From the NCBI RefSeq assembly GCF_002210425.1, contig NZ_MWQK01000004.1:124001-188000 (forward strand): a stretch of 64,000 nt of DNA, given 5' to 3'. The DNA is from Fibrobacter sp. UWB2 (GTDB taxonomy: Bacteria > Fibrobacterota > Fibrobacteria > Fibrobacterales > Fibrobacteraceae). Of the stretch, positions 35,846 through 45,238 are shown piece by piece (position 1 is the stretch's first letter; every line of letters starts with the position of its first letter). The translations under genes were made by a program, and so were the position numbers. A model generated the notes under the pieces. That model ran no database searches and was not told the DNA's origin. It saw only the letters and a list, made by a program, of their open reading frames with translations.

Positions 35846-37684
35846 ATGCTAAAAAAAGCCCTATTATCGTGTTGCTTTGCGGCAGGGATGTCCCTTGCGC
35901 AAACGTACGACTTACCGATTGTTTTCGTTGACACCAAAGGCGAATGCCTTGACAAAAATGTCACCGAAAAAATTCCTGCAACAATGCGCGTGCTCGACGG
36001 GAAAACAAATTCCGTTGCAGACAGTGCCAAAGGTACGCTTTATGACATTGGCATCAAGGTAAGAGGGCAATCATCCGCCTTGTTCCCGAAGCCAGGCTAT
36101 GGCGTAGAAGTCCGTGACGAAAAAGGTGAAGGTCTTGACGTCAGCCTGTTCGGGCTCCCGCCTGCAGACGACTGGGTTTTCCATGGTCCTTATGTAGACA
36201 AGAGCATGATGCGAAACGCTCTCGCCCACTGGCTCTTTAGACAAGCAGGCCACTACAGCCCACGCACTAAGCATTTTGACTTGTACATCAACGGCGTTTA
36301 CCGCGGCGTGTACGTGCTTATTGAAAAAATCAAACGCGGCAAGTATCGCGTGAACGTGAGCAAGCTTAAAGAAACCGACATCGCAGGCGATAGCCTCACC
36401 GGCGGCTACATTTGGGCTTTTGACAAAACGGGCACCAACACCGGTGGCGCAGGCAGTGGCCCCATCGAAAAGGAAGGCTTTAACACTTCTGACGGTTTAA
36501 ACGTCATTTTGCACTACCCCAAAAAGGAAAACATCCAAAAGCAACAGGAAGATTACCTGAAAAAATACCTGAACGATCTTGAAGGCTTGTTCAAGAACGG
36601 CAAGAACGGTCAAGGCTATGAAAACTACGTGGATATGACATCGGCTCTGGACTATGTCTTGCACGAAGAAGTGACGAACAACGCGGACTCCTACTGGTGC
36701 AGTTTCTTCTTGCACAAGCCAAAGGACAAAACCGACAAGAACGGAGTCAAGACGGAAGGCAAGGTAACACTTGGCCCGGCTTGGGACTTTAACCTCGCCA
36801 TGAGTAATGGCAGCCAGCCCGAAAATGGCGGAGGCAATAACGGCGGTGGCATGTGGGGCGGCGGCTTCGGTGGAGGTTTCGGTGGTGGCGGAAACGGCTT
36901 CGGAAGTTCTGGCACAAGCGGCTGGCAAATCGAAAACAGCCAAAAGTCAGGCAATGGCGGCATGTGGGGCATGGGTAGCTCCCTCAAGGCCCCAAACTGG
37001 CTCCTTGGCATGTGGAAGGACAGTCACTACCAAAGTGAATTGAAGAAACGCTGGGCAGAACTCCGCAGTGGCGTTTGGCACACCAAGACTTTGGATCTCT
37101 ACCTCGATTCCATGAAGACGTACCTCAAGAACGCAGCTGACAGAAACTTCAAGCGCTGGCCGAACTTGGGCAAATCAAGCGGTCAGAACGATGCGGACCC
37201 ACAGCCAATGAAATACTGCAATAGCAGCAGTGGCGGTGGCTTTGGCATGCCTATGGGTGGCTACAACGCAACGACTTGGGACGGCGAAGTGGAACACCTC
37301 CGCAAGAAGATGAAAGAAAGAATGCAGTGGATGGACGAACAGCTTGGATTCAAGGAACCGGCCTCCCCCATTGCGATGGCTCCTGTAGATCCGTCAATCC
37401 ATGAACCCGATTGGCAGAACGACGGCAAGGACAAAGATTCCATTCCGATGGGCATCCGCTATGACGATCTCAGCAGACTGTCTCCGACAAACTTCTTCGT
37501 GGTCATTGGCAACTACCTCGAAATCCACACGGATATGGGCGGCAAGTTTGCTCTAGTCGATTTGAACGGTGCTGTTTTGTACAAGACCCAGATCAAGGCG
37601 GGAACGACCAATATCGAGATTCCGGCCAGGGCAAGAGACAAGCACTGGATTGCAACGCTTAACGGCAAAATGCTTTCTAAATAA
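35846..37684 (+). CDS. Secreted CotH-family kinase-like protein
   Basis: 612 residues from MLKKALLSCCFAAGMSLAQ, a signal peptide preceded by AAGGAG. CotH proteins have an atypical kinase fold; Bacillus CotH phosphorylates spore-coat proteins. CotH features: IKVRGQSSALFPKPGYGVEV, DDWVFHGPYVDKSMMRNALAHWLFR, FDLYINGVYRGVYVLIEKIKRG, and LGPAWDFNLA (metal-binding D) at about 310. A Gly/Asn/Trp-rich insert (about 325-375) interrupts the domain. The C-terminal 60 residues (FALVDLNGAVLYKTQIKAG) look like a sorting domain similar to that of the MBG-repeat protein. Probably cell-surface. Confidence 0.88.
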   Translation: MLKKALLSCCFAAGMSLAQTYDLPIVFVDTKGECLDKNVTEKIPATMRVLDGKTNSVADSAKGTLYDIGIKVRGQSSALFPKPGYGVEVRDEKGEGLDVSLFGLPPADDWVFHGPYVDKSMMRNALAHWLFRQAGHYSPRTKHFDLYINGVYRGVYVLIEKIKRGKYRVNVSKLKETDIAGDSLTGGYIWAFDKTGTNTGGAGSGPIEKEGFNTSDGLNVILHYPKKENIQKQQEDYLKKYLNDLEGLFKNGKNGQGYENYVDMTSALDYVLHEEVTNNADSYWCSFFLHKPKDKTDKNGVKTEGKVTLGPAWDFNLAMSNGSQPENGGGNNGGGMWGGGFGGGFGGGGNGFGSSGTSGWQIENSQKSGNGGMWGMGSSLKAPNWLLGMWKDSHYQSELKKRWAELRSGVWHTKTLDLYLDSMKTYLKNAADRNFKRWPNLGKSSGQNDADPQPMKYCNSSSGGGFGMPMGGYNATTWDGEVEHLRKKMKERMQWMDEQLGFKEPASPIAMAPVDPSIHEPDWQNDGKDKDSIPMGIRYDDLSRLSPTNFFVVIGNYLEIHTDMGGKFALVDLNGAVLYKTQIKAGTTNIEIPARARDKHWIATLNGKMLSK

Positions 37685-37712
37685 ACTTCTTAATGAATTC
37701 CTCACTTAATAG

Positions 37713-37748
37713 AAATGCCGGCTCACGGGAGTCGGCATTTTCCTTTTT
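37713..37748. terminator. Terminator between cotH and cysK
   Basis: AATGCCG (37714-37720 region) pairs with CGGCATT around a 12-nt partly paired interior, followed by TTCCTTTTTAA. It lies between the convergent CotH-like and cysK genes. Confidence 0.7.
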
Positions 37749-37768
37749 AAAGTCTCGCGCAGTGGCGA

Positions 37769-38689
37769 TTACGTGTTCCAGAGCCAAGTGCTGAGGTAAC
37801 GTTCGCCAGTATCCGGGAGCACTGCGACAATGCGCTTGCCCTTGAATTCCGGGCGCTTCGCGACCGTGAGCGCACATTCGAGAGCGGCACCCGACGAAAT
37901 CCCGACGAAGATTCCTTCTTCGGCAGCGGCAGCGCGAGCGGCGTTCCCCGCCTTCTCGGTACTTGTGAGATACACTTCGTCAATCACCTTCGGATCGTAA
38001 TTCTTGGGGACAAAGTTTGCTCCAATTCCCTGAATCTTGTGCGGGCCCGCAACACCCTTGGAAATCATCGGAGAATCATCCGGTTCAATGGCGATAACAT
38101 AAACGTTCGGATTCTTTTCCTTGAGGAACTTCGCCGTGCCAGAAACTGTTCCGCCCGTGCCTGCAGTAGCAATGAACACATCCACCTTGCCATCCGTATC
38201 GCGCCAGATTTCCGGACCGGTCGTGCGGTAATGCGCTTCGGGATTTGCAGGATTGTCGAACTGCTGCGGGATAAAGCTACCCGGATTGGCAGCAGCGATT
38301 TCATTTGCCTTCGCAATGCAGCCAGCCATGCCCTTAGCACCTTCGGTCAGCACGACTTCGGCACCGAGCGATTTCAACAGCATGCGGCGTTCCATGCTCA
38401 TGGAATCCGGCATCGTGAGCACCACCTTGTAGCCCTTGACTGCACCGACATAAGCAAGGCCCACGCCCGTGTTGCCGCTGGTCGGTTCAATGATGAGCGC
38501 ACCCGGTTTGAGTTTGCCTTCTTGTTCGGCACGTTCAATCATGTTGAGCGCCACACGGTCTTTTGCGCTACCGAGCGGGTTGAACATTTCGAGTTTCACA
38601 TAGACTTCGGCATCGCCCTTGTTGAGCTTGTTGATGCGGACGAGCGGCGTATTGCCAATCGTTTCGAGAATGTTGTTGTAAATAGCCAT
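37769..38689 (-). CDS. cysK: Cysteine synthase (O-acetylserine sulfhydrylase)
   Basis: 306 residues, a fold-type II PLP enzyme that makes cysteine from O-acetylserine and sulfide. PLP lysine K43 lies in FNPLGSAKDR, the phosphate/substrate loop PTSGNTGVGLAY is at about 69-80, QFDNPANPEAHYRTTGPEIW is conserved, and the PLP-phosphate glycine loop appears as TAGTGGTVSGT. GISSGAALECAL supplies the serine near the pyridine nitrogen. The Shine-Dalgarno lies inside a perfect palindrome just before the ATG, so initiation may be controlled by folding. Confidence 0.95.
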   Translation of the reverse strand: MAIYNNILETIGNTPLVRINKLNKGDAEVYVKLEMFNPLGSAKDRVALNMIERAEQEGKLKPGALIIEPTSGNTGVGLAYVGAVKGYKVVLTMPDSMSMERRMLLKSLGAEVVLTEGAKGMAGCIAKANEIAAANPGSFIPQQFDNPANPEAHYRTTGPEIWRDTDGKVDVFIATAGTGGTVSGTAKFLKEKNPNVYVIAIEPDDSPMISKGVAGPHKIQGIGANFVPKNYDPKVIDEVYLTSTEKAGNAARAAAAEEGIFVGISSGAALECALTVAKRPEFKGKRIVAVLPDTGERYLSTWLWNT

Positions 38690-38718
38690 AAAAAAGTTCT
38701 CCGTACTGTACGGAGAAC
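38690..38718 (-). promoter_or_regulatory. RBS-sequestering hairpin / terminator-like element before cysK
   Basis: Minus-strand GTTCTCCGTAC (38718-38708) and GTACGGAGAAC (38706-38696) form an 11-bp perfect palindrome, giving a practical 9-bp stem with loop ACAGT, followed by six T (38695-38690) and then directly the cysK ATG. The only Shine-Dalgarno (GGAG) is in the 3' arm. The element could terminate upstream transcription, hide the RBS, or both. Confidence 0.75.
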
Positions 38719-38756
38719 AATCTAGAATTATTTTAGCAAATGGGCTTGACTTGAAT

Positions 38757-39923
38757 TTACTTTACGAAACTAGAATGGAACCATTCACCATGCTGTTCAA
38801 TAACGTCATCTGAAGGGTATCCGTATTCTCCGCACTTCCAAATTGAACTCGTATAACTATTAATTGTTATTTCCGTATTTTCGTCAATTAAGCCATCGCA
38901 ATCTTGGACAAGGAATTCAGCTTTCCTTAGAAAGTCCGTATTCCCATATTCACAATTACCACTAGGAGCTATTTTTGTTATCTCTATCGAGTCTTTTGAG
39001 ACCTTATTCAAAATAAACCCATAATAATACGAATTAATCCCTAGAGATACAGAATACAACTTGCAATTTTCCGAAAACAGCGAATTTCCAACATATTGAA
39101 CTGTTTTGGGGAAAGATTCTAACACTTCTTGGGGCGATATTTCCTTAATATGCGTAATCGAATCCGGTGCTGAAATATAAATCGCACCACCACCATTGAA
39201 CGCAAGTACATGGTCATCAAAAGAAAGTTCATCGACATTTTCCGTAAATTGTTTTGAATAATTATCCAGAGTCATATCTGCATATAACGAGTTGCAAATA
39301 TCATCTGTTTCTTTTGTTAAATCACTTACAAAGTTATTGAAAAATGCTGTGTCAACAACCACCGATGTACAATAGGACGGATTTCCGTCCGTACAGGATT
39401 CATACGTTTCTATCCCATGCATAGCATCGCAAACAATAAATATATCTTTCGTATTTTCACACGTTATATCGTTTAAATTTGGATAATCGTAGTAAAACAG
39501 ACCCGATGAATTTAATACAAAAACATTAGATTCACATGTCTTTAAGAAGGCTTCTAAAATCGGTTCGCACTTGTCTCCCAAACCGCTTAACGAAATATCA
39601 CGGTGAGCCACACTATCCAAACTGAATTGAACATGACTGCTATAATGTTTGTTATTTACATCACATTGCGAACGAGCTCCTGCAGATTGCTTGTACACAA
39701 GAACATCACCACCCGTAACCTTAACACGAGCCGTTGGCGGAGTATCAAAAGAAATTTTTCCATTCGGGATTTGCACCCCACTGCTGCTTACAACGTTACT
39801 AGATGAACTGCTATTCTGTGCCAAAGCATTGCCTTCAATCGCAGCTCCGCTGACATTGCTATCGGAACAGCCTATTAAAGCGAGAACACCCGCCGCCATG
39901 GTAAATTTAATGATGTTATTCAT
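38757..39923 (-). CDS. Lipoprotein with Ser-rich linker, partner of TIGR02147 gene
   Basis: 388 residues from MNNIIKFTMAAGVLALIGC, a lipoprotein signal, preceded at 6 bases by GGAGG. The longer ATG at 39938 lies inside the RBS region and is rejected. A Ser-rich linker (NSSSSSNVVSSSG, about 35-50) follows, then a domain of about 330 residues with many cysteines (for example DKCEPILEAFLKTCESN, NPSYCTSVVVD) that may form disulphides. No family recognised. The start overlaps the stop of the upstream TIGR02147 gene by 8 bases, so the two are co-translated. Confidence 0.8.
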   Translation of the reverse strand: MNNIIKFTMAAGVLALIGCSDSNVSGAAIEGNALAQNSSSSSNVVSSSGVQIPNGKISFDTPPTARVKVTGGDVLVYKQSAGARSQCDVNNKHYSSHVQFSLDSVAHRDISLSGLGDKCEPILEAFLKTCESNVFVLNSSGLFYYDYPNLNDITCENTKDIFIVCDAMHGIETYESCTDGNPSYCTSVVVDTAFFNNFVSDLTKETDDICNSLYADMTLDNYSKQFTENVDELSFDDHVLAFNGGGAIYISAPDSITHIKEISPQEVLESFPKTVQYVGNSLFSENCKLYSVSLGINSYYYGFILNKVSKDSIEITKIAPSGNCEYGNTDFLRKAEFLVQDCDGLIDENTEITINSYTSSIWKCGEYGYPSDDVIEQHGEWFHSSFVK

Positions 39924-40749
39924 TGGTTTCCTCCTCAACCTTTTTTGTTAAAGGGAACAACTGAAGATTCAGTCGATAAACTTGGTTGACGTTTTCATAT
40001 TCGGCAGCGATGTTTGCCACCTTGCGTACAAACGCGTCCAACTCCTGAGAAATGCGGGCGTAGGCTTCTTCGCAAAGCCCAAGCGTTGCACCCGTGAAAT
40101 GACGTTCTTCAATCGGGAACTTGTCGATAGCCGTTCTCGCAAGCGAAGCCATTTCTTTGTGCATGCCGCGAACCGCAATGGGAAGCGATTCTTTTGTGCC
40201 GATGACAGTCTTTTCCGTCTGCACATAAGTATGTTCCGCCTCGCGCTTAAGAAAACCCGTCTGCACAAGGAATGCGAGCGAATCGCGCACCTGTTCTGCC
40301 GAAATCACCTGATGGCAAGTTTTCGCCATTTCGAGCGGGCGCTTTCCAGGCATCATCGGAGCAAGTTCACGAATCGTCGGATTTTTCCAAGACTCATAGA
40401 ATTCAAAAGATTCCGCATCGACAACGCGCACTTGATGCTCGCGAGCAATCTTCTGCATTTCAAGAAGCGCCTCTTTTTTCACAGAGTCCTTCGTTGCATT
40501 GCCGAACTTGACCATTTGCGTGAAGTAAGCAAACTCGTGCCCCGCAAGCCCCATCGCATGTGCGACCTGTTCCATCTTGACGAGACTCAAGCTACTCTTG
40601 CCTTCGCAAACAAGCTTTAGGTAAACCGGCGACTTGAACCCCGCCAGCTTGGAAAACTCACGCCACGAAAATGCGCTCGTCCTTTTACGCTCTTCGTAAA
40701 AGTCCTGCATGTACAGGCGGTAATCCTTATATTCTGTTATCGGTTTCAT
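39916..40749 (-). CDS. TIGR02147 family protein (Fibrobacter paralogous family, likely regulator)
   Basis: 277 residues. It shows the typical N-terminal pattern ITEYKDYRLYMQDFYEERKR, then FSWREFSKLAGFKSPVYLKLVCEGKSSLS (HTH-like), LGLAGHEFAYFTQMVKFGNA, FYESWKNPTIRELAPMMP and LAFLVQTGFLKRE (winged-helix-like). The family is greatly expanded in Fibrobacter; a role as a regulator is inferred from the HTH-like architecture. It is the first gene of a pair with a serine-linker lipoprotein, and its leader is unusually A/C-rich. Confidence 0.85.
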   Translation of the reverse strand: MKPITEYKDYRLYMQDFYEERKRTSAFSWREFSKLAGFKSPVYLKLVCEGKSSLSLVKMEQVAHAMGLAGHEFAYFTQMVKFGNATKDSVKKEALLEMQKIAREHQVRVVDAESFEFYESWKNPTIRELAPMMPGKRPLEMAKTCHQVISAEQVRDSLAFLVQTGFLKREAEHTYVQTEKTVIGTKESLPIAVRGMHKEMASLARTAIDKFPIEERHFTGATLGLCEEAYARISQELDAFVRKVANIAAEYENVNQVYRLNLQLFPLTKKVEEETNE

Positions 40750-41047
40750 AAGCAGTCTTTAGTTATTGGTCAATAGTTTTGGGTTAGAACATCCGTTCTT
40801 ACATGTATAAATTTAGATTTCCCTCCAAGCGCACGCAATATTAAAATGATACAAAAATAAAGAAAATTTCAAATTTTTAAGGATTTTAACAAATATTTTT
40901 CATTTTTAAATTCTAAAAGATACACCCTGTATCATTTAACAAAATCGGCTTACTCCAACTTATTACAAAAATGCGTCATAAAAATTTCCACACAGCAACA
41001 AAATGAGGTATATTAGAAACAAAACCTATCAAATAAGGGAGTTTTTT
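40750..41047. other. Divergent intergenic region, no gene seen
   Basis: About 300 AT-rich bases between the TIGR02147 gene and rubrerythrin. They contain no plausible reading frame. A 15-nt palindrome GATACACCCTGTATC lies at 40919-40933 and a related half-site AAATGATAC near 40847-40855, a possible operator. A -10-like TATATT (41009-41014), 17 bases after a weak TTCCAC, could serve rubrerythrin. Confidence 0.45.
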
Positions 41048-41587
41048 ATGGCAAACAAATACGCAGGAACCCAAACCGAAAAGAACCTTGAAGCAGCATT
41101 CGCCGGCGAATCGCAGGCTCGCAACAAGTACACCTACTTTGCAAGCCGCGCCAAAAAGGACGGATTCGAACAGATCGCAGCCTTGTTCCAGAAGACTGCC
41201 GACAACGAAAAGGAACACGCCAAGCTTTGGTTCAAGGAACTCGAAGGCATCGGCGACACCGCCCAGAACCTGAAGGCTGCCGCCGAAGGCGAAAACTACG
41301 AATGGACCGACATGTACGAAGGCTTCGCGAAGACCGCTGAAGAAGAAGGCTTCACCGCTCTCGCCAAGAAGTTCCGCATGGTCGCCGCCATCGAAAAGAT
41401 GCACGAAGAACGCTATCGCGCCCTCCTCAAGAATGTGGAAACGGCCAAGGTCTTCGAAAAGAGCGAAGTCAAGGTTTGGGAATGCCGCAACTGCGGACAC
41501 ATCGTGGTCGGAACGAAGGCCCCGGAAGTCTGCCCCGTCTGCGCTCACCCGCAAGCCTACTTCGAAGTCCACGAAGAGAACTTCTAA
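41048..41587 (+). CDS. rbr: Rubrerythrin
   Basis: 179 residues from [18 protein letters not shown], behind AGGGAG; the longest frame starts 45 bases earlier without an RBS. Rubrerythrin is a non-haem di-iron peroxidase that protects anaerobes from hydrogen peroxide. The ferritin-like four-helix part has the ligand motifs [28 protein letters not shown] and [10 protein letters not shown]; the C-terminal rubredoxin domain has CRNCG and CPVC for iron. It is monocistronic with its own terminator. Confidence 0.95.
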   Translation: MANKYAGTQTEKNLEAAFAGESQARNKYTYFASRAKKDGFEQIAALFQKTADNEKEHAKLWFKELEGIGDTAQNLKAAAEGENYEWTDMYEGFAKTAEEEGFTALAKKFRMVAAIEKMHEERYRALLKNVETAKVFEKSEVKVWECRNCGHIVVGTKAPEVCPVCAHPQAYFEVHEENF

Positions 41588-41610
41588 TCACAATTAAATT
41601 CAAAAAACAG

Positions 41611-41636
41611 GCACCGGAGAAATCCGGTGTTTTTTA
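41611..41636 (+). terminator. Rho-independent terminator of rubrerythrin
   Basis: CACCGGA (41612-41618), loop GAAA region, TCCGGTG (41623-41629), then a T-run. Confidence 0.85.
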
Positions 41637-41685
41637 TTACATTTGTTTCTAAAATTGCAAACAAACCTTTATACTAGGTACAGAT

Positions 41686-42996
41686 ATGAACTTTATTAAA
41701 AAATACTCTTTGAGCCTCCTCCTTTTGGGATTTGGCCTGAGCCATGCCGCCAGCGAAGACTACAAACAACTTGAAGTCCACGTTGAAGAATGCCTTGATT
41801 ACCTTGAAGTTTTTACCAATCCGGATTTTAATCCTAAAAAGACAATCCAGAAGGTCTACGAAAACGGGTCCCTTATTTTGCGTTATGACGAAGAAGCCAT
41901 CACGAAAACAGAAAAACTCGCCGAAAAATGGATTAGCGACTGCGGAGACCTCTTTATTTCGGATAAATACGATCCAGGTTTCATCAGAAACTCCCCCATC
42001 TTTAATGTCGTGAGCGACCGAGTCAAAAATCAAAGTTTCAGAAAGAAGAATTCCGCCCCAATCGTAGGCCATTCAGGAGCCTCCGAAGACGAAAAGCCGT
42101 TCAAGCTTAAGGCTACATTCAACTCAGGCTATCTCCATGAACTTGAAGTCATCGCACCCTATACCAATGTATTCCAATACGACTATGACGGAGAACACCT
42201 CATTTGGGGTAGATTCGATAACGAGGACGTTTTAGGTATCGGTTGGTCCGAGACCCCATTTGCATACAGCTTTACCAGATACGGAGATTCCCTCCGCTAC
42301 ACGTCTCCCTTTATGTCTTACACAACGGAAAACAAAGGCAGAAATAGCTGGGGCGAGAGAAAGGCTTCGCCAAAAACATGGCAAGTCAAAGACGTTTCTG
42401 AAAGCGCCCTGAACGGACAGATTAACCACGAGAAAAATTTGTTCGTCGCCATCCCTAAAGGAAACAAGGACCGTAGCTGGGCCATAAAGTTAGCCGCCAC
42501 CATCGGTATCCACGGATTCGCTTACACCGACGACCTGATTAAAGACAACAACTGGGTTGCAGACTCGACAAAATACATGGGCGGATTCGGCGCTCTCGGC
42601 TTTTTGGTCGACATTACGGCCGGCGTTGTCCACTGTATGCCGTCATCCGGTAGCTGCTTCGGCTTTGGCGCCGGTTATTCGCACAACGGTTACGACGGAT
42701 ACGTGATTGACGAAGAAAACTCCTGGTACCACGAAGTCGTCAAGAATAAGATGAAGCACACGGACAACTTAAAGCTCTATGGAGAATACTACCTCAGCGG
42801 AAAATCTCCGAAAGGCTTCCGTGAAAGCATTGACATTCCTTTAAACGCCAACATAAAGTATCTGACATCCAAGACCGGATTTTTCTGGGGCAAATGGATG
42901 CGCTACGAAGCAGGCCTAGAAGTATCCCCCATCCAGTTCATTCCGGGTATCTATTTTGAACTGGGAATGCAATTTACCACACCCGCCCTTTGGTAA
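41686..42996 (+). CDS. Secreted, probably outer-membrane protein of unknown function
   Basis: 436 residues. Signal peptide MNFIKKYSLSLLLLGFGLSHA, then a helical N-terminal part with several cysteines (ECLDYLEVF, WISDCGDLF), and from about 250 strands of barrel type (AIKLAATIGIHGFAY, GGFGALGFLVDITAGVVHCM, FGFGAGYSHNGYDGY, YEAGLEVSPIQFIPGIYFELGMQF), ending in a near-terminal phenylalanine/tryptophan. A -10-like TATACT ends 10 bases before the ATG. It is followed at 3 bases by a lipoprotein gene, so the pair may be an envelope module. Confidence 0.75.
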   Translation: MNFIKKYSLSLLLLGFGLSHAASEDYKQLEVHVEECLDYLEVFTNPDFNPKKTIQKVYENGSLILRYDEEAITKTEKLAEKWISDCGDLFISDKYDPGFIRNSPIFNVVSDRVKNQSFRKKNSAPIVGHSGASEDEKPFKLKATFNSGYLHELEVIAPYTNVFQYDYDGEHLIWGRFDNEDVLGIGWSETPFAYSFTRYGDSLRYTSPFMSYTTENKGRNSWGERKASPKTWQVKDVSESALNGQINHEKNLFVAIPKGNKDRSWAIKLAATIGIHGFAYTDDLIKDNNWVADSTKYMGGFGALGFLVDITAGVVHCMPSSGSCFGFGAGYSHNGYDGYVIDEENSWYHEVVKNKMKHTDNLKLYGEYYLSGKSPKGFRESIDIPLNANIKYLTSKTGFFWGKWMRYEAGLEVSPIQFIPGIYFELGMQFTTPALW

Positions 42997-42999
42997 TCA

Positions 43000-44034
43000 A
43001 TGTCCTTAGTACGCATTTTTAGCATTTTCTCTTTTGCGATTCTTTTTTGCGGATGCACTAATTTCCAAGGTGCAAAGGCGCTCGAGTTCTTTTCGCACCT
43101 AGACAAGTACGGTCGTTGGAAAACCTATAACCGCACCGACTTTGAAGGAAGAATTTTGAAAGGAAACGTCGCCTGCATCGAAGCCGAAATTTCGACTCTA
43201 GATTCGGCCAAAAGCAAGAAGACGTTCAAAGGGTATGCTAAAAAATGCTGGGACGAATTCGGTATTCTAGTAGAAGCTGTCATAAAGGATTCTACCGGAA
43301 CCAACTTATACCAACTGAAAAGTAAAACCGAAAACGGATACCTGATAGACAGAAACATCAACATTCATCTTTACGCACAAACGCGACTTTCTGCAGGTCT
43401 CACATACATTTCAATGACCGAAGAAGACGACGGAGGAACAAGGAACATCGTTTACACGCAAAAGAACGATTCCGGATCCGTTTTTAAAGTACAGTTTCCA
43501 AAGACACCAAACGAAAAAATAACGACAGCACAAATAAAATATCCCTTTGCGCATGAGCTTAAATTTTCGTATAACGACAAGGACGAACTCATCCAGATTA
43601 GCGATTCGAAGCGCAGCAAAGCGTACAGAATCAACTTTACCGAAAGCAATCAAGAAGCGAATGAGACAAAAATCATTTACTCCGGCGAAACCTACAGCTA
43701 TCAGCTGAAAAAGACAAATTCACAAAAGCAACCCATCGAAGAAATTTTTTCTGATGAATTTACAGGGAAGAAAGTTCATCGAAAATACACCTATACTGAC
43801 GACGGCAAAACGGCTACCATTTGGGAAAATGGCCTATCCCGAAACATAGTCTACGAAAACGGCAAATTCGTCCGTGAAGAGTATTACGATTACGCAGAAT
43901 CACTGAGACAAATCGTTGAAATCGAGACGGATTCACTCGGGAATGTCATAAAAAGCACCTACATACCTGTGATTCAGGGCAAGATGTTTAGCAACGTGCA
44001 AAAGCAATATAATTACACGATTGAATATCGGTAA
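43000..44034 (+). CDS. Lipoprotein of unknown function
   Basis: 344 residues. MSLVRIFSIFSFAILFCGC ends in a lipobox. The body is rich in beta-strand stretches with charged turns (KYTYTDDGKTATIWENGLSRNIVYENGKFVREEYYDY), reminiscent of antiparallel repeats of the MORN/YD kind, but no repeat consensus is clear. It begins 3 bases after the preceding barrel-like gene, so co-expression is very likely. No family recognised. Confidence 0.75.
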   Translation: MSLVRIFSIFSFAILFCGCTNFQGAKALEFFSHLDKYGRWKTYNRTDFEGRILKGNVACIEAEISTLDSAKSKKTFKGYAKKCWDEFGILVEAVIKDSTGTNLYQLKSKTENGYLIDRNINIHLYAQTRLSAGLTYISMTEEDDGGTRNIVYTQKNDSGSVFKVQFPKTPNEKITTAQIKYPFAHELKFSYNDKDELIQISDSKRSKAYRINFTESNQEANETKIIYSGETYSYQLKKTNSQKQPIEEIFSDEFTGKKVHRKYTYTDDGKTATIWENGLSRNIVYENGKFVREEYYDYAESLRQIVEIETDSLGNVIKSTYIPVIQGKMFSNVQKQYNYTIEYR

Positions 44035-44077
44035 GTAAATTCTTTTCGATGAACAAAAAACAGATTATATTTCTGTT

Positions 44078-45187
44078 ATGTTCGTCACTCGATACATTCC
44101 CCGCTGTTTGTCTTTTGCACTCGCTTTAAGCGGTTTTTCGGCAGATGCGGTGGCCGCGAATTTGGATGGTGTTTTCGATGCAGGTTGGACGACAGCATAC
44201 CAATCAGCAGATTCCATCAACCACATGCACAAACGATTGCACACCCTCGGCATGGAACAGGTTGTGTTGCAATACGCGGCAGTCGAAAAGACACATTTGT
44301 ATTACCCTTCACAGCTAGACTTTTTGCAGAACACGCAATACAAGAACAACCAGCTTTTCCCCAAGAGCATCGATGCAGCGAAGCCTGCCGGAAACAAGCT
44401 TTGGTTCGGGCTTTATTACGACGGAGAAAATTGGTACACACCGCCGACGATTTCGCAACTCGATACACTGGCAGCGAGAAATTTGAAGGTCATCGAAGAA
44501 CTGTACGCTCTTTACGGAAGCGAGACTGTAATTGAAGGAGTTTATATCCCGCAAGAGATTGCGCGCTATTATTGGGATGGACTCAGAGCAGATGCGACCG
44601 CGGCAGCACTCGCAACACACTTTTTGATTCCGGTAACACGTGCGGCACAGTCCAAAGGTTGGAAAGTCATGACTGCTCCGTTTTACAACCAGAATTTGGA
44701 AACGCCCGAAAAGCTACAAGTATTTTTCGAATCGCTTTTTGCCACAGGTTTCAAGCCCGATGTTATCGCCGTGCAAGATGGCATCGGCGCTAGCGATGCG
44801 GGAAAAGCACATGCAGACATTTCGACCGTAGCAAATTACGAGCGTGCAGTTGCGAATGCGTGTTCGCAATACGGGATTGAATTTTGGGTCGATATGGAAT
44901 TGTTCCGCACAGACGATTCGCACGCGCTCGCCGATAACGCAAGACTTTCGTCGCAATTAGATACTGCACTCGCGGCGGGAGCGTCAAAGGTTATTGTTTA
45001 CGACTTAGCCGTTCTCGGAAATGCAGGGTTGGACTCGCTTGAAAAATGGTTTGCACGGGACAGTTCGCAAGTGACGTTTATCAAGATCCGTCGCACCCCA
45101 AACAAGTCGCAAAAGTTCGGCGGTCCGCGCCATAAAGAAATTCGGTATTACAAGCTGAACGGCGCAAGAGTAAAGACAAGCGAATAA
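44078..45187 (+). CDS. Secreted DUF4434-type TIM-barrel protein
   Basis: 369 residues. Signal peptide region MFVTRYIPRCLSFALALSGFSADAVA, then a domain with features of DUF4434, a glycosidase-like TIM barrel: NLDGVFDAGWTTAYQSADSINHMHKRLHTLGMEQVVLQYAA, KLWFGLYYDGENWY, GVYIPQEIARYYW, KVMTAPFYNQ, VIAVQDGIGASD and FWVDMELF. Acidic residues near the strand ends (E in PQEIA, D in VQDG) could be catalytic. There is no Shine-Dalgarno, and TATATT at 44066-44071 ends 6 bases before the ATG, so the transcript may be leaderless. Confidence 0.8.
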   Translation: MFVTRYIPRCLSFALALSGFSADAVAANLDGVFDAGWTTAYQSADSINHMHKRLHTLGMEQVVLQYAAVEKTHLYYPSQLDFLQNTQYKNNQLFPKSIDAAKPAGNKLWFGLYYDGENWYTPPTISQLDTLAARNLKVIEELYALYGSETVIEGVYIPQEIARYYWDGLRADATAAALATHFLIPVTRAAQSKGWKVMTAPFYNQNLETPEKLQVFFESLFATGFKPDVIAVQDGIGASDAGKAHADISTVANYERAVANACSQYGIEFWVDMELFRTDDSHALADNARLSSQLDTALAAGASKVIVYDLAVLGNAGLDSLEKWFARDSSQVTFIKIRRTPNKSQKFGGPRHKEIRYYKLNGARVKTSE

Positions 45188-45238
45188 AACGCAACACTCT
45201 TCAACTTTTATCCATACACATTTTTGTATATTCCTCTT

